Positions 1 through 7,420 are shown, numbered from the stretch's first letter. The stretch: 12,003 bases of DNA from DASWKG01 sp036396755 (GCA_036396755.1 DASWKG010000153.1:1-12003); one strand, 5' to 3'. Numbers and translations: made by a program. The notes: generated by a model from the sequence alone, not told the origin.

Positions 1-668
1 CCCAGCTCGATCTCCAGGGCGCACCGGCCCCCTCGCCGGGGGACGGCGGTGAACACCGCCCCGTTGTCGGTGAGGACCGAGGCGGGGAAACCCCAGGTGG
101 CGAAGGCCCCGTGGAAGCTCCGGACCACGTCCGCGGCCTTGGTGGTGGGGTAGGCGTCGGAAGCCACCAGGAGCCGGGAGTGGTCGTCGATGATGTTGAG
201 GATCTCCACCCCGGTCCCGTCGTGAAGGTGCCAGTGGGTGGTGTCGGCCTGCCACCTTTCGTTGGGCTGGTCGGCCTGGAACCGCACGAACGAGCTCTTG
301 GGCCGCTTCTGGGGCTGGGGGGTGATGAACCCGCGGCGAGCAAGGATCCGCCAGATGGTGGAGGGGGCGGGAGCCCTCCCGTGCCGGCGCTCGAGGTGCC
401 AGGCGATGGTGTGAGCGCCGGCGTCGAGGCCCTCTTCCGCCAGGTGCTTTCGGATCTCGACGATCTCGTCCTCGAGACCGGCTCTGGTCTGGTGGGGACT
501 CCGCTTCGGTCTGCGCGACCGAGGCTCTAAGCCCGCCTCTCCTTCGGCCTCGAACCGGCGGACCAGCTCATGGACCCATCTGCGGGACACCCCGTAGTCC
601 CGGGCCACCTCGCTCTTAGAGCGTCCCTCCACCTTGACCGCGGCAACCACCAGTCGTCCCAGCGACAC
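1..668 (-). CDS. IS481 family transposase, 3' part off the left edge
   Basis: This is a DDE/integrase-fold transposase that would catalyse cut-out and strand transfer of its own element. About 222 residues are visible. Residues 17-39 (SKSEVARDYGVSRRWVHELV and onward) form a helix-turn-helix. A basic linker follows at about 48-60, and a second helical, HTH-like region at about 65-115. The rve catalytic core starts near residue 137: WQADTT supplies the first catalytic Asp (D142) and TDNG the second (D201). The catalytic Glu should lie beyond the edge. The start is taken as GTG at 668 because GGGAGGTGG sits 3-5 bases upstream; the nearby ATG at 682 is out of frame. The frame is open with no stop to position 1, so the gene looks intact as far as it can be seen. 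It points the same way as the hydrolase gene to its right, so readthrough from that gene would enter it. Confidence 0.93.
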   Translation of the reverse strand, partial: MSLGRLVVAAVKVEGRSKSEVARDYGVSRRWVHELVRRFEAEGEAGLEPRSRRPKRSPHQTRAGLEDEIVEIRKHLAEEGLDAGAHTIAWHLERRHGRAPAPSTIWRILARRGFITPQPQKRPKSSFVRFQADQPNERWQADTTHWHLHDGTGVEILNIIDDHSRLLVASDAYPTTKAADVVRSFHGAFATWGFPASVLTDNGAVFTAVPRRGGRCALEIEL

Positions 669-688
669 GCGCCACCTCCCATGATCGA

Positions 689-739
689 GGTGTGCACCAT
701 GTCGCGAGACAGGTGTGAACTATGTCGTGAAACCAGACA
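689..739. repeat. Tandem 23-bp repeats at the IS terminus
   Basis: Two direct copies lie head to tail. The first begins GGTGTGCACCATGTCG at 689 and the second GGTGTGAACTATGTCG at 712, exactly 23 bp apart. They match at 18 of 23 positions, and the second is followed by the presumed end of the element, ACCAGACA, ending at 739. Their position, between the transposase start and the tip of the element, suggests paired transposase-binding sites within the terminal repeat. This role is inferred. Confidence 0.6.
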
Positions 740-765
740 CTTCTGCCTCCGCCAAGTGGGGACGG

Positions 766-2547
766 CTACGACGCGAAGAGCTGCGCGGGCGGGTTCACCA
801 ATGGGAGCTGGAGGTGCGCGCCCGTCTGGGTGACGCCCGACACCGGGCCCATCGCGTAGGAGAGCATGCCCGGGTTGCCGGGGACCGCCCACACGGTGTT
901 CGAGCCCTGCAGGATCAGCCCGATGCGGCTGTCCTTGGTGAACGTGTAGTCCTGGGGCAGGAACGTCACCCGCGCGTGCATCCAGCCGCTCGCCGGCTTC
1001 GCCTTCGCGAGGCCGTCGCGGTAGTCGGTGTTGAGGAACCCGCGCTCCACCAGGTTGAGCGTGCCGTTCGGCAGGACCTCGACCAGGATCGGCGTCAGGT
1101 GCTGGCTCGGCGTGGCGGCGTTCACCCACGTGTCGAGCACCGCCCGGCCGGCGATCCGCACGTCGGCGGCCAGCGGCGGGGACTCGTGGTACAGCGAGTA
1201 GTAGCCGTGGCCGCGAACGATCTGCCCGTTCGGCCTGGCCATCTCGCGGTTCGCGGGGTCGCGGAGCGTCAGCTCCTCGCTGACGGTGCCGGGGTTGGCG
1301 TGCGCCCAGCCGCCGCCGGTGTTCTGCGGGGTCGTCGCGAGCCAGCCGTTCTCGCCGGTGGTCCCGACGGGTCCGACGCTCGGGACGCCGGGCACCGTGT
1401 CGAACGAGCGCCCGAGGTAGAGGTTCGTGTTCGTGGTGCCGGGCGGCGGCCAGGCGGCCTCCGGCGTGTAGGTCGCCTTCGCGCCGGCCGAGGTGCGGCC
1501 GAGGGTCTGGACCGCGGTCTCGTTCTCGACCCCGTTGTCGACGCCCTTGAGGTAGTGGTCGAAGAACCGGTCCTGGAGCGCGGTGAATGCGGCGGGAACC
1601 CCGCCGTGCGTCCCCTGGCTCATCACCAGCAGCTTCTGGGGCACGCCCTCGACGACCTCCTCGGTCTCCGGGTCGTCGACCGGGATCGCCTCGTACAGCG
1701 AGAGACCCTCGTCCTGCTTCACGTTGTAGTCCTGCCAGCCGTGCACGAGCATCACGGCCGCGCGAAACTTGTCGGCGTCCTTCCGGTAGTCGCGCTCTTT
1801 CCAGAACCGGCCGTAGTCCGGTGTGCGGCTGTAGCCCTCGCTGGTGTGCCCGAGCCAGTGCCGGTCGCAGTCCTCGGCCTTGGACATCAGCTGCACCAGG
1901 GGATCGGGCTCGTCGGGCGTCACGGTGAGCCCGAACCCGAAGTCGAACGCGAGCGGCGTGTCGAAGCCCTCGTCGGTGGCGGTCCGCGAGTTCCCGAAGT
2001 AGCGGACGCCGTCGTAGAACGCGTAGCCGTACCAGTGGCTGATGGCGGCGGCGGGAACGATCGCCTTCAGCTCGGGGATGCCGGTGGCGGCCACCATGTT
2101 CGCGGTGGTGCCGTCGTAGGAGGTACCGAGCATCCCGACGTTGCCGTTCGACCAGGGCTGGCGAGCCAGGAACTTCACCACGTCGACGCCCGACTGCTGC
2201 TCGTAGGCGCCGCCGTAGTCCCAGCACCCCGTGGAGCCGCGGGTCCCGATCACGTCCGCGACCGCGCGCACGTAGCCCTTCGGGATGTACCGGGTGGCGA
2301 CCCCGTCGGCCGCGGTGGAGGCGTTGGCCTCGCCGAGCGAGTTGTAAGGGGAGTAGGTCAGGAGGACCGGCCCGGGGGGCGCGGCGGTGTCGCGCCGGAC
2401 CTCGACGCGGATCACGGCGCCTCCCACTGTGGGCACGTGGTAGACCTCGTTCACGACCGCGAGCGCGCGGGCGGGGACGGCGGGTAGGAGCGTTGCGGTG
2501 AGGGCGGCGGCCGCGAGGGCGCCGCGCAGGAGTCGTTGGGTTCGCAT
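766..2547 (-). CDS. Secreted CocE/NonD-type hydrolase (peptidase S15-like, X-Pro acyl/aminopeptidase fold)
   Basis: This is a serine hydrolase of the alpha/beta-hydrolase type, in the family that includes cocaine esterase, glutaryl-7-ACA acylase and Xaa-Pro dipeptidyl-peptidase. The true substrate cannot be read from sequence. The 593 residues begin with a Sec signal peptide (MRTQRLLRGALAAAALTATL, cleavage probably after PARA near residue 28). The family pattern GTRGSTGCWD is at 101-110. The nucleophile elbow GTSYDG places the catalytic Ser at 143, GWQDYN the Asp at 273, and SQGTHGG the His at 314. Residues from about 360 to the end fit the C-terminal jelly-roll (X-Pro C) domain. ATG at 2547 was chosen because it puts the signal peptide at the N terminus. 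In-frame GTG codons at 2595 and 2589 would add a charged leader and have no ribosome site. A GAAGGAG at 2584-2578 is too far (30 nt) from the ATG to be a clear ribosome site. All catalytic residues are present, so it is probably active and extracellular. Confidence 0.93.
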   Translation of the reverse strand: MRTQRLLRGALAAAALTATLLPAVPARALAVVNEVYHVPTVGGAVIRVEVRRDTAAPPGPVLLTYSPYNSLGEANASTAADGVATRYIPKGYVRAVADVIGTRGSTGCWDYGGAYEQQSGVDVVKFLARQPWSNGNVGMLGTSYDGTTANMVAATGIPELKAIVPAAAISHWYGYAFYDGVRYFGNSRTATDEGFDTPLAFDFGFGLTVTPDEPDPLVQLMSKAEDCDRHWLGHTSEGYSRTPDYGRFWKERDYRKDADKFRAAVMLVHGWQDYNVKQDEGLSLYEAIPVDDPETEEVVEGVPQKLLVMSQGTHGGVPAAFTALQDRFFDHYLKGVDNGVENETAVQTLGRTSAGAKATYTPEAAWPPPGTTNTNLYLGRSFDTVPGVPSVGPVGTTGENGWLATTPQNTGGGWAHANPGTVSEELTLRDPANREMARPNGQIVRGHGYYSLYHESPPLAADVRIAGRAVLDTWVNAATPSQHLTPILVEVLPNGTLNLVERGFLNTDYRDGLAKAKPASGWMHARVTFLPQDYTFTKDSRIGLILQGSNTVWAVPGNPGMLSYAMGPVSGVTQTGAHLQLPLVNPPAQLFAS

Positions 2548-2630
2548 AGGGGCGGTTTCTCGCCCGACGGGGTGATCTCCTTCGTGCACCTGCACAAAGG
2601 ACCGCCGATCCGTGTGGCGAAGCCACCCTC
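2548..2630. promoter_or_regulatory. Divergent intergenic region with two small inverted repeats
   Basis: These 83 bp separate the divergent hydrolase and secreted-protein genes, so promoters for both must lie here or just inside the genes. Two perfect inverted repeats are visible: GTGCA-CC-TGCAC at 2584-2595 and GTGGC-GAA-GCCAC at 2614-2626, the latter ending 4 bp before the GTG start at 2631. They could be operators or an mRNA hairpin. I see no convincing -10/-35 pair on either strand. Confidence 0.25.
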
Positions 2631-3575
2631 GTGACGTTCACCCGTTCGGCCGCCGTCGCTCTCCTCGCCAGCCTCTGCGCGTTGGCGCCGGTGCCGGGGA
2701 TCGGGGCCACGGAGCCCGAGGGCGTCTGCCTCCTCCCCGACGACGAGCGGCCCCCCCTCGAGGAGCCGGTCGAGCTGTGCGGGGTCACCACGATCTCGGG
2801 CAGCGGGCCCGGGATGATCCGGGTTCGGGTAACGGCGCCGGCCCGGCTGACCCTGGCCGCCTCCGGGGTCGTCAACTTCGGCCCGGGACGCGACAACGAC
2901 CTGGCCGGCGAGGGGCGGATCGTGGGCTTCGCCATCATGGAGGACCGGCCGGACGGGAGGGGGGTGGCCTTCGCCCGGCTCCCCGCCGCGCTCGACCTGT
3001 TCGGCCGGTACGCCTGGCACGGGTTCAACGGTGCGGGGGCGAGTCCCTCCTTCTTCGACCTCTCCCCCGGCGACCACCGGCTGTACCTCTTGGCCGACGG
3101 CCAGCCGGTGACGGTGAAGCTCGCGTTCGAGGGCTTGGCGGGACACGTCGAGGCCGCCCCGGCGCGCCCGGTGAGCCTCGACATCCTCGGCCCGATGGAC
3201 CCCGTGGCGCCGTGCCTCCCGGCCTGCCCCTACTACTCCGCCGGGGACACCGGGACGCTCACCACCGGCGGCATCGGCTTCATGTCCTTCCTCCACCGCG
3301 ACGTGGTCAACGCCGCGGGCGCCTACGGGCTCTGCAACTACGTCGGCGACCCCGGCCCCCGCGAGGTCGCGTACCTCCCGGGCTGTCCGAACATCCCCCA
3401 GAGCGACCTGCTCATGGTCGCTCCGTACTCGGGCTTCGGGAGCCCCCTCTACTCCCGGGTCGACGAGCTGTGGGGCCCGCTCCCGGCCGGCGACTACGGG
3501 ATGGGGGCGTGGGCGGTCCGGGGAAGCGTGAGCGAGTCCGCCGCCATGATCGCCTTCTTCCTCAGCTTCGATTGA
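2631..3575 (+). CDS. Secreted protein of unknown function, Cys-containing
   Basis: I do not recognise this 314-residue protein. It opens with a clear Sec signal peptide (MTFTRSAAVALLASLCALAP, likely cleaved near GIGA at about 26). The mature part is predominantly beta-like and rich in Gly, Pro and Asp, with no further membrane segment. Six mature cysteines (33, 50, 195, 199, 235, 252) suggest disulfides; 195 and 199 form CLPAC. The region to about 175 has alternating hydrophobic strands that would fit a beta-sandwich. The C-terminal part (from about 190) has the other four cysteines. The start is GTG at 2631 because it begins the signal peptide exactly. There is no Shine-Dalgarno sequence within 15 bases, so leaderless translation is possible. 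It is followed after 48 bp by the Tat/GMC pair on the same strand and may be cotranscribed with it. Coding confidence is high from the signal peptide and frame; function is unknown. Confidence 0.8.
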   Translation: MTFTRSAAVALLASLCALAPVPGIGATEPEGVCLLPDDERPPLEEPVELCGVTTISGSGPGMIRVRVTAPARLTLAASGVVNFGPGRDNDLAGEGRIVGFAIMEDRPDGRGVAFARLPAALDLFGRYAWHGFNGAGASPSFFDLSPGDHRLYLLADGQPVTVKLAFEGLAGHVEAAPARPVSLDILGPMDPVAPCLPACPYYSAGDTGTLTTGGIGFMSFLHRDVVNAAGAYGLCNYVGDPGPREVAYLPGCPNIPQSDLLMVAPYSGFGSPLYSRVDELWGPLPAGDYGMGAWAVRGSVSESAAMIAFFLSFD

Positions 3576-3623
3576 ACGCGCGGCGTTTGCGGAACCGGTC
3601 GCCGGCGGCTTGAATCCAGGGCG

Positions 3624-4367
3624 ATGGAGCGTCGCGAGCCGTCGCCCCCCACCGATGGTGCCCGCCGCATCCCGCGCCGGGAGTTCCTGGTCAAGGCGGG
3701 CACGTTCGGTGCCGGCATCGCCGCGGGCTTCGCCCGGCTCCCCGGAGCGCTCCTCCGCGGCGGCATGCTCGACGGCGCAGCCGCTCAGGACCCCGACCTC
3801 ACCCGCGACACCCTGAACGGCCTGGTCGCCTTCATCCTCCCCGGCCCCGACGCCTACTCGGTGGCCCAGGGCGAGACCGACGAGCGTCCGGGCGGGATCG
3901 ACGCCGGCACCACCGACATCCTGATCTCCAACCTCGACGCGTTCCTCCCGGCGGCCGACGTGGGCGGGGGGACCGACGAGACCGTGCCCATCTCGGGGGC
4001 CGTCGCGGGCCTCCTCAACACGACCGCCGCCCAGGTCAACCCGGCAGCGGCCGGCGGCGCGTTCCCGTCGCACTTCTCACGCCTCTCCTTCGCCGAGAAG
4101 GCGGAGGTGTTCCGGATCATCGAGGCCACCTCGGGCACAGACGACGTCTCGGCGCAGCTTCGGTTCGTCGGAGGCATCCTCCCGGGGTTCACCGCGTTCC
4201 TCGCCTTCGGCGAGTGGCAGGTGTTCGATCCAGAGACCCGGAAGCTGACGGAGCGGCCGGTCGGGTGGGAGCTGACCCGCTACCAGCCCGGCCGGACCGT
4301 GCCGGCCGAGGGGTTCCGCGAGCTCAAGGGCTACTACCGCGGCCACCGGAAGGCGAGCGGCCGATGA
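3624..4367 (+). CDS. Tat-signal small subunit, gluconate 2-dehydrogenase subunit 3-like
   Basis: This is probably the small partner subunit of the GMC oxidoreductase encoded directly downstream. The 247 residues start with a twin-arginine signal: PRREFLVKAG at 17-26 fits the RRxFLxK core (R18, R19), followed by a weakly hydrophobic segment and a likely cleavage site near AAA-Q at 54-55. The mature part has features of the gluconate_2-dh3 family: an early LNGLVAFILPGPDA segment, a central SFAEKAEVFRIIE helix, and a late Gly/Tyr/Trp-containing region with VGWELTRYQPG. No haem or Fe-S motif is present, so its likely role is assembly, stability and export of the flavoprotein. The stop codon overlaps the next ATG (ATGA), implying translational coupling. 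The ribosome site is weak (AGGG just before the ATG at 3624). The family assignment is by pattern and context, so it is less certain than the Tat signal. Confidence 0.82.
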   Translation: MERREPSPPTDGARRIPRREFLVKAGTFGAGIAAGFARLPGALLRGGMLDGAAAQDPDLTRDTLNGLVAFILPGPDAYSVAQGETDERPGGIDAGTTDILISNLDAFLPAADVGGGTDETVPISGAVAGLLNTTAAQVNPAAAGGAFPSHFSRLSFAEKAEVFRIIEATSGTDDVSAQLRFVGGILPGFTAFLAFGEWQVFDPETRKLTERPVGWELTRYQPGRTVPAEGFRELKGYYRGHRKASGR

Positions 4368-6172
4368 GAGACGTCATCGTGATCGGCGCCGGCGGGGGCG
4401 GGCCCGTGGTGGCGAAGGAGCTCGCCTCGCGGGGGCTCGATGTCCTGCTGCTCGAGGCGGGGCCCCGCCACGACCGGCCCCGCGCCCAGTGGACGCACCT
4501 CGAGAACGACGCGAACAACCCGCTGTCGGGCTACTTCCGGTTCGGCCCGGCCGACCGCGCGAAGCCCGCGTGGACGCGCGAGCTGCCCCAGAACTCGTTC
4601 CTCTGGCAGCTCTCCGGGGTCGGCGGCACCACCCAGCACTACTACGGCAACTCCCCGCGGGCCAACCCCGGAGCGTTCAGGGGGTACCGGGGCGCCGACA
4701 GGAACGCCTACGACCGCGCCCACGAGTTCCCGCTCCGCTACGAGCGGCTCGTCCCGTACTACGAGTGGGTCGAGCACACGCTGCCCGTGCAGACGGCGGC
4801 CATGGGCACCAAGGAGGAGATCTTCTTCCGCGGGTGCGAGGGCCTCGGCCTGCCGCTCCAGCGCGGCAAGGACATCACGCGCAAGGCCTTCCGCCCCCAG
4901 GAGAACGCGATCCTGCAGCCGGGCGGGAACGCCGGCCTCACCTCCGACCGGCGCAAGCTCGCCTTCCCGCGGGCCACCGGCTGCACGTTCTGCGGGTACT
5001 GCTTCCAGGGCTGCATGGAGCCGCGCAACGCGCCGCGGAACCTCACCGCGAAGCGCTCGACGGACAACAGCTACATCCCGATGGCGCTCACCGCCCGTGC
5101 CTGGGCCAAGGAGGGACGGAACGTTACGCTGGTGGCCGACGCGTTCGCCGTCCGGATCGAGAGCGAGGTGGTGAGCGGTCGCACCGTCGCGCGCGGGGTG
5201 ACCTGGCGGGTCGGCACGACGGGCGAGGAGGTCACCGAGGACGCGAGGGTCGTCGTCATGGCCGCCGGGACCACCGAGGATCCCCGGCTGTGGCTCAACA
5301 CCGGTCTCCCGAACCCCAACGACTGGGTCGGCCGCGGCTACACCGACCACTACTTCGACTGGGTCATCGGTGTCATGCCGTTCGAGACGGGATCGAGCAA
5401 GGGCCCGGGCTCGTCCGCGCGGGTCGACTACCCGGGCCGCGGCGGCCTCGAGAACGTGGGCCTGCCCCCGGCGCTCCAGGCGTTCTCGATGCAGTTCAGC
5501 GACTCGGGGATGGCCACCTTCTACGACAACGGCCAGCCCTCGACGGGAGGCGCCGACACCGTCGGCCGCGTCATGGGCAACCGCTTGAAGGCGGCGCTCA
5601 CCGACGTGAACCGGCTACTGAACGTGCTGGTCATCACCGACGACGACGTCGAGGAGCAGAACCGCGTGACGCTGTCCCAGACGATCCCGGCGGACGAGCA
5701 CGGGCCGGTCGCGCGGGTGGAGTTCCATCACCGGGCGCGGACCGCGCGGACCCTCGCGAACCGCGAGTTCCTCGCCGCCCGTGCGGTCGACCTGCTGAAG
5801 GCGGCCGGCGCCACAGAGGTGTTCCGGCTCAACTGGGCCCCGCTGATCCTGCACGTGCAGTCGACGATGCGGATGGGCCTCAGCGCCGACGACTCGGTCC
5901 TCCGGCCCACCGGCGAGGCCCGCTGGGTCGACCGGCTGTACATCGCCGACAACTCCGCGCTGGCGAACGGCCTCGGCGGCCCCAACCCGACCCTCACCAC
6001 CCAGGCGCTCGCGACCCGCACAGCCGAGAACATCTTCCGCAAGCACTTCCGCGGCGACCGCTGGGTGAGGAGGGAGTCGCCCGTCTCCTCGATCGACGAC
6101 GTGGTGACCGAGGCCTGGCTAAGGCGCGAGCGAGCTACGGGGCGACCGCGTCCGGCGGCAGGTCGAGCGTGA
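4364..6172 (+). CDS. GMC-family FAD oxidoreductase (dehydrogenase subunit)
   Basis: This is a flavoprotein that oxidises an alcohol or sugar hydroxyl; the substrate is not predictable. The 602 residues start directly with the FAD-binding Rossmann motif (VIGAGGGGPVVAKEL, about 6-20, then LLEAG with the ribose-binding Glu). The GMC signature GVGGTTQHYYGN is at 85-96. The C-terminal GMC domain carries HVQSTMRMG with catalytic His497, then IADNSALANGLGGPNPTLTT with catalytic Asn541. A Cys motif CTFCGYCFQGC (C207, C210, C213, C217) lies in the middle. Similar Cys clusters occur in fatty alcohol oxidase-like and Fe-S-bearing GMC enzymes, so a cluster or a structural role is possible. There is no signal peptide, while the preceding gene encodes a Tat-signal partner, so hitchhiker export of the folded complex is likely. 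ATG at 4364 overlaps the upstream stop. The last 38 bp overlap the convergent gene. Confidence 0.95.
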   Translation: MRDVIVIGAGGGGPVVAKELASRGLDVLLLEAGPRHDRPRAQWTHLENDANNPLSGYFRFGPADRAKPAWTRELPQNSFLWQLSGVGGTTQHYYGNSPRANPGAFRGYRGADRNAYDRAHEFPLRYERLVPYYEWVEHTLPVQTAAMGTKEEIFFRGCEGLGLPLQRGKDITRKAFRPQENAILQPGGNAGLTSDRRKLAFPRATGCTFCGYCFQGCMEPRNAPRNLTAKRSTDNSYIPMALTARAWAKEGRNVTLVADAFAVRIESEVVSGRTVARGVTWRVGTTGEEVTEDARVVVMAAGTTEDPRLWLNTGLPNPNDWVGRGYTDHYFDWVIGVMPFETGSSKGPGSSARVDYPGRGGLENVGLPPALQAFSMQFSDSGMATFYDNGQPSTGGADTVGRVMGNRLKAALTDVNRLLNVLVITDDDVEEQNRVTLSQTIPADEHGPVARVEFHHRARTARTLANREFLAARAVDLLKAAGATEVFRLNWAPLILHVQSTMRMGLSADDSVLRPTGEARWVDRLYIADNSALANGLGGPNPTLTTQALATRTAENIFRKHFRGDRWVRRESPVSSIDDVVTEAWLRRERATGRPRPAAGRA

Positions 6173-7334
6173 TGTGCGAGGGGAACTGGACGCTGTCGTA
6201 GTACACGGTGAACTCCAGGTCCTCCTCGGCCTGGACCGCGCCGGCCGAGGTGACCACGGCGTCCGCCGCCACCTGAAGGAACAGCTCCTGCTCGGCGGCG
6301 AACGACACGTCCTCGAACGTCACGAACAGCGGCGAGGCGATGGTGGAGATCTTGGTTCCGGGCACCACCACGCGGGCGACGCGGATGCCGCCCAGCCCGG
6401 TGCCGAACGAGTCGGTGTACAGGTCGACCAGCAGGGTTCCGTCGGGTCCGGACGCCATCGTCTGCGATGAGACCCAGATGAGTGCGTGGACGTCGCCCGA
6501 CACCTCCACCGGCTCGTCGAGGGCGGCGATCCAGTTACCCTGGAGCGGGTTGGGACCGTTGTCGGGGTTCCCCTGGAACACGTGGGTGTAGGTGTTCGTC
6601 GAGCCGCCGAGCGGCCGCTGGGTCGTGAGCGTGTTCGACGCCGGCGTGGTGCCGGCTCCCGCGGTGGAGTCCACGAAGTGGGCCGCCGACCCCACGTTGC
6701 CGGGCCCTTCACCGGAGAGGTAGAGGCGGGTCCGCGTGTCGTCGATCCGGGCCGGCGCCTCGCCCGCGGCCTTCCCCTCGCAGGCCGGGTGCGGGTCGTC
6801 CTCGGCGCACGCGAACATCGGCCCCGGGTTGGCGAACACGATGTCGAGGCTGAGCGGGGTATCGGGGTGGCCTGCCCAGTTCCGGACCTCCACGGAGAAG
6901 TCCGTGCAGTGCGCGACCCCGGGGACCTCGGTGGCCTCTCCGATCGTTCCGCCGTCGATGTTGCTCTGGTCGGAGGCCGCGAGCGTGAACCCCTCGTCGT
7001 CGATGACGTACAGGTCGAAGTCGTTGTTCGCCTCCGCCCAGCCCAGCGTGAAGCGGAGGTCTCCGCTCGTGTACGGGGCGAGGTTCGCCCGGAAGAAGAA
7101 GTGCGCGGATCGCTGCCTCGTGATCCCGTCGCCCGTCTGCTCGCGGGTGGCGGCGAGCTCCGGCGCCAGGACATCCGGTGCGTTGAAGTCGAGAGAGAGC
7201 CCATCGGTCGTGATCTGCTCGCGGCCGTCGTCGGGGCCGCAATCGAACCCCGCGGGGGTGATGGCCGAGGCAGGCGCCAGCGGGAGGAACGCGCCGGCCA
7301 GACCGAGGACGAGTGTGGCGGACAGTCGCTTCAC
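6135..7334 (-). CDS. Secreted protein with PPC-like beta domain, function unknown
   Basis: This is a 399-residue exported protein. The signal peptide is MKRLSATLVLGLAGAFLPLA ending in PASA at 24. Residues about 75-170 resemble a bacterial pre-peptidase C-terminal (PPC) jelly-roll: an FFFRANL strand, then LGWAEANNDFDLYVIDDEG, a further strand pair, and a closing SLDIVF. Such domains usually decorate secreted peptidases, but no protease catalytic motif is seen here. The rest (about 190-399) looks like a second beta-rich domain with no motif I recognise. Cys 32, 143, 176 and 185 could form disulfides. GTG at 7334 was chosen because AAGGAG lies 7 bases upstream; the in-frame ATG at 7379 would prepend 15 basic residues and has no ribosome site. 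The 3' end overlaps the convergent GMC gene by 38 bp. A cell-surface or matrix-binding role is plausible but is only inference. Confidence 0.85.
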   Translation of the reverse strand: MKRLSATLVLGLAGAFLPLAPASAITPAGFDCGPDDGREQITTDGLSLDFNAPDVLAPELAATREQTGDGITRQRSAHFFFRANLAPYTSGDLRFTLGWAEANNDFDLYVIDDEGFTLAASDQSNIDGGTIGEATEVPGVAHCTDFSVEVRNWAGHPDTPLSLDIVFANPGPMFACAEDDPHPACEGKAAGEAPARIDDTRTRLYLSGEGPGNVGSAAHFVDSTAGAGTTPASNTLTTQRPLGGSTNTYTHVFQGNPDNGPNPLQGNWIAALDEPVEVSGDVHALIWVSSQTMASGPDGTLLVDLYTDSFGTGLGGIRVARVVVPGTKISTIASPLFVTFEDVSFAAEQELFLQVAADAVVTSAGAVQAEEDLEFTVYYDSVQFPSHITLDLPPDAVAP

Positions 7335-7420
7335 GGGACTTCTCCTTCGAGAGGGTGCTGAAGACTTCGTCGTCGCCACCCCGATCTCCTGCCCGGGGGC
7401 CCGGCGTCGGGGGCCACGGC

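Larger units (their letters stand above)
1..739 (-). mobile_element. IS481-type insertion sequence, one end only
   Basis: The element contains the 5' part of an IS481-type transposase gene and, just upstream of that gene, a terminal region with two copies of a 23-bp repeat. On the minus strand the outermost bases read TGTCTGGTTTCACGACATAG, so the element probably ends at about position 739 with a TGT...ACA type terminus. The other end lies beyond the left edge, so the inverted repeat and the target duplication cannot be confirmed. The boundary is inferred from the repeat structure and from the fact that the neighbouring hydrolase gene is intact and stops at 766. Confidence 0.7.

Noticed and set aside
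715..2487. 590-residue open frame antisense to the hydrolase
   Set aside because: Its composition is Val/Arg/Gly/His-rich and mirrors the codon bias of the real gene, and no domain is visible.
527..3184. 885-residue open frame on the minus strand
   Set aside because: It overlaps the transposase start, the whole hydrolase gene and the opposite-strand secreted-protein gene, and its protein is Arg/Pro/Gly-rich without motifs. It is a high-GC shadow frame.
3583..3612. Possible terminator after the unknown secreted protein (CCGGTCGCCGG)
   Set aside because: The stem is only 4 bp, there is no T run, and the next gene follows closely on the same strand.
2451..4073. 540-residue open frame antisense to the secreted protein and the Tat subunit
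   Set aside because: It is an Arg/Gly/Glu-rich shadow across two genes that have a signal peptide and a Tat motif.
4489..6201. 570-residue frame within the GMC gene
   Set aside because: It is out of frame with an enzyme carrying all the family motifs; it is Arg/Pro/His-rich noise.
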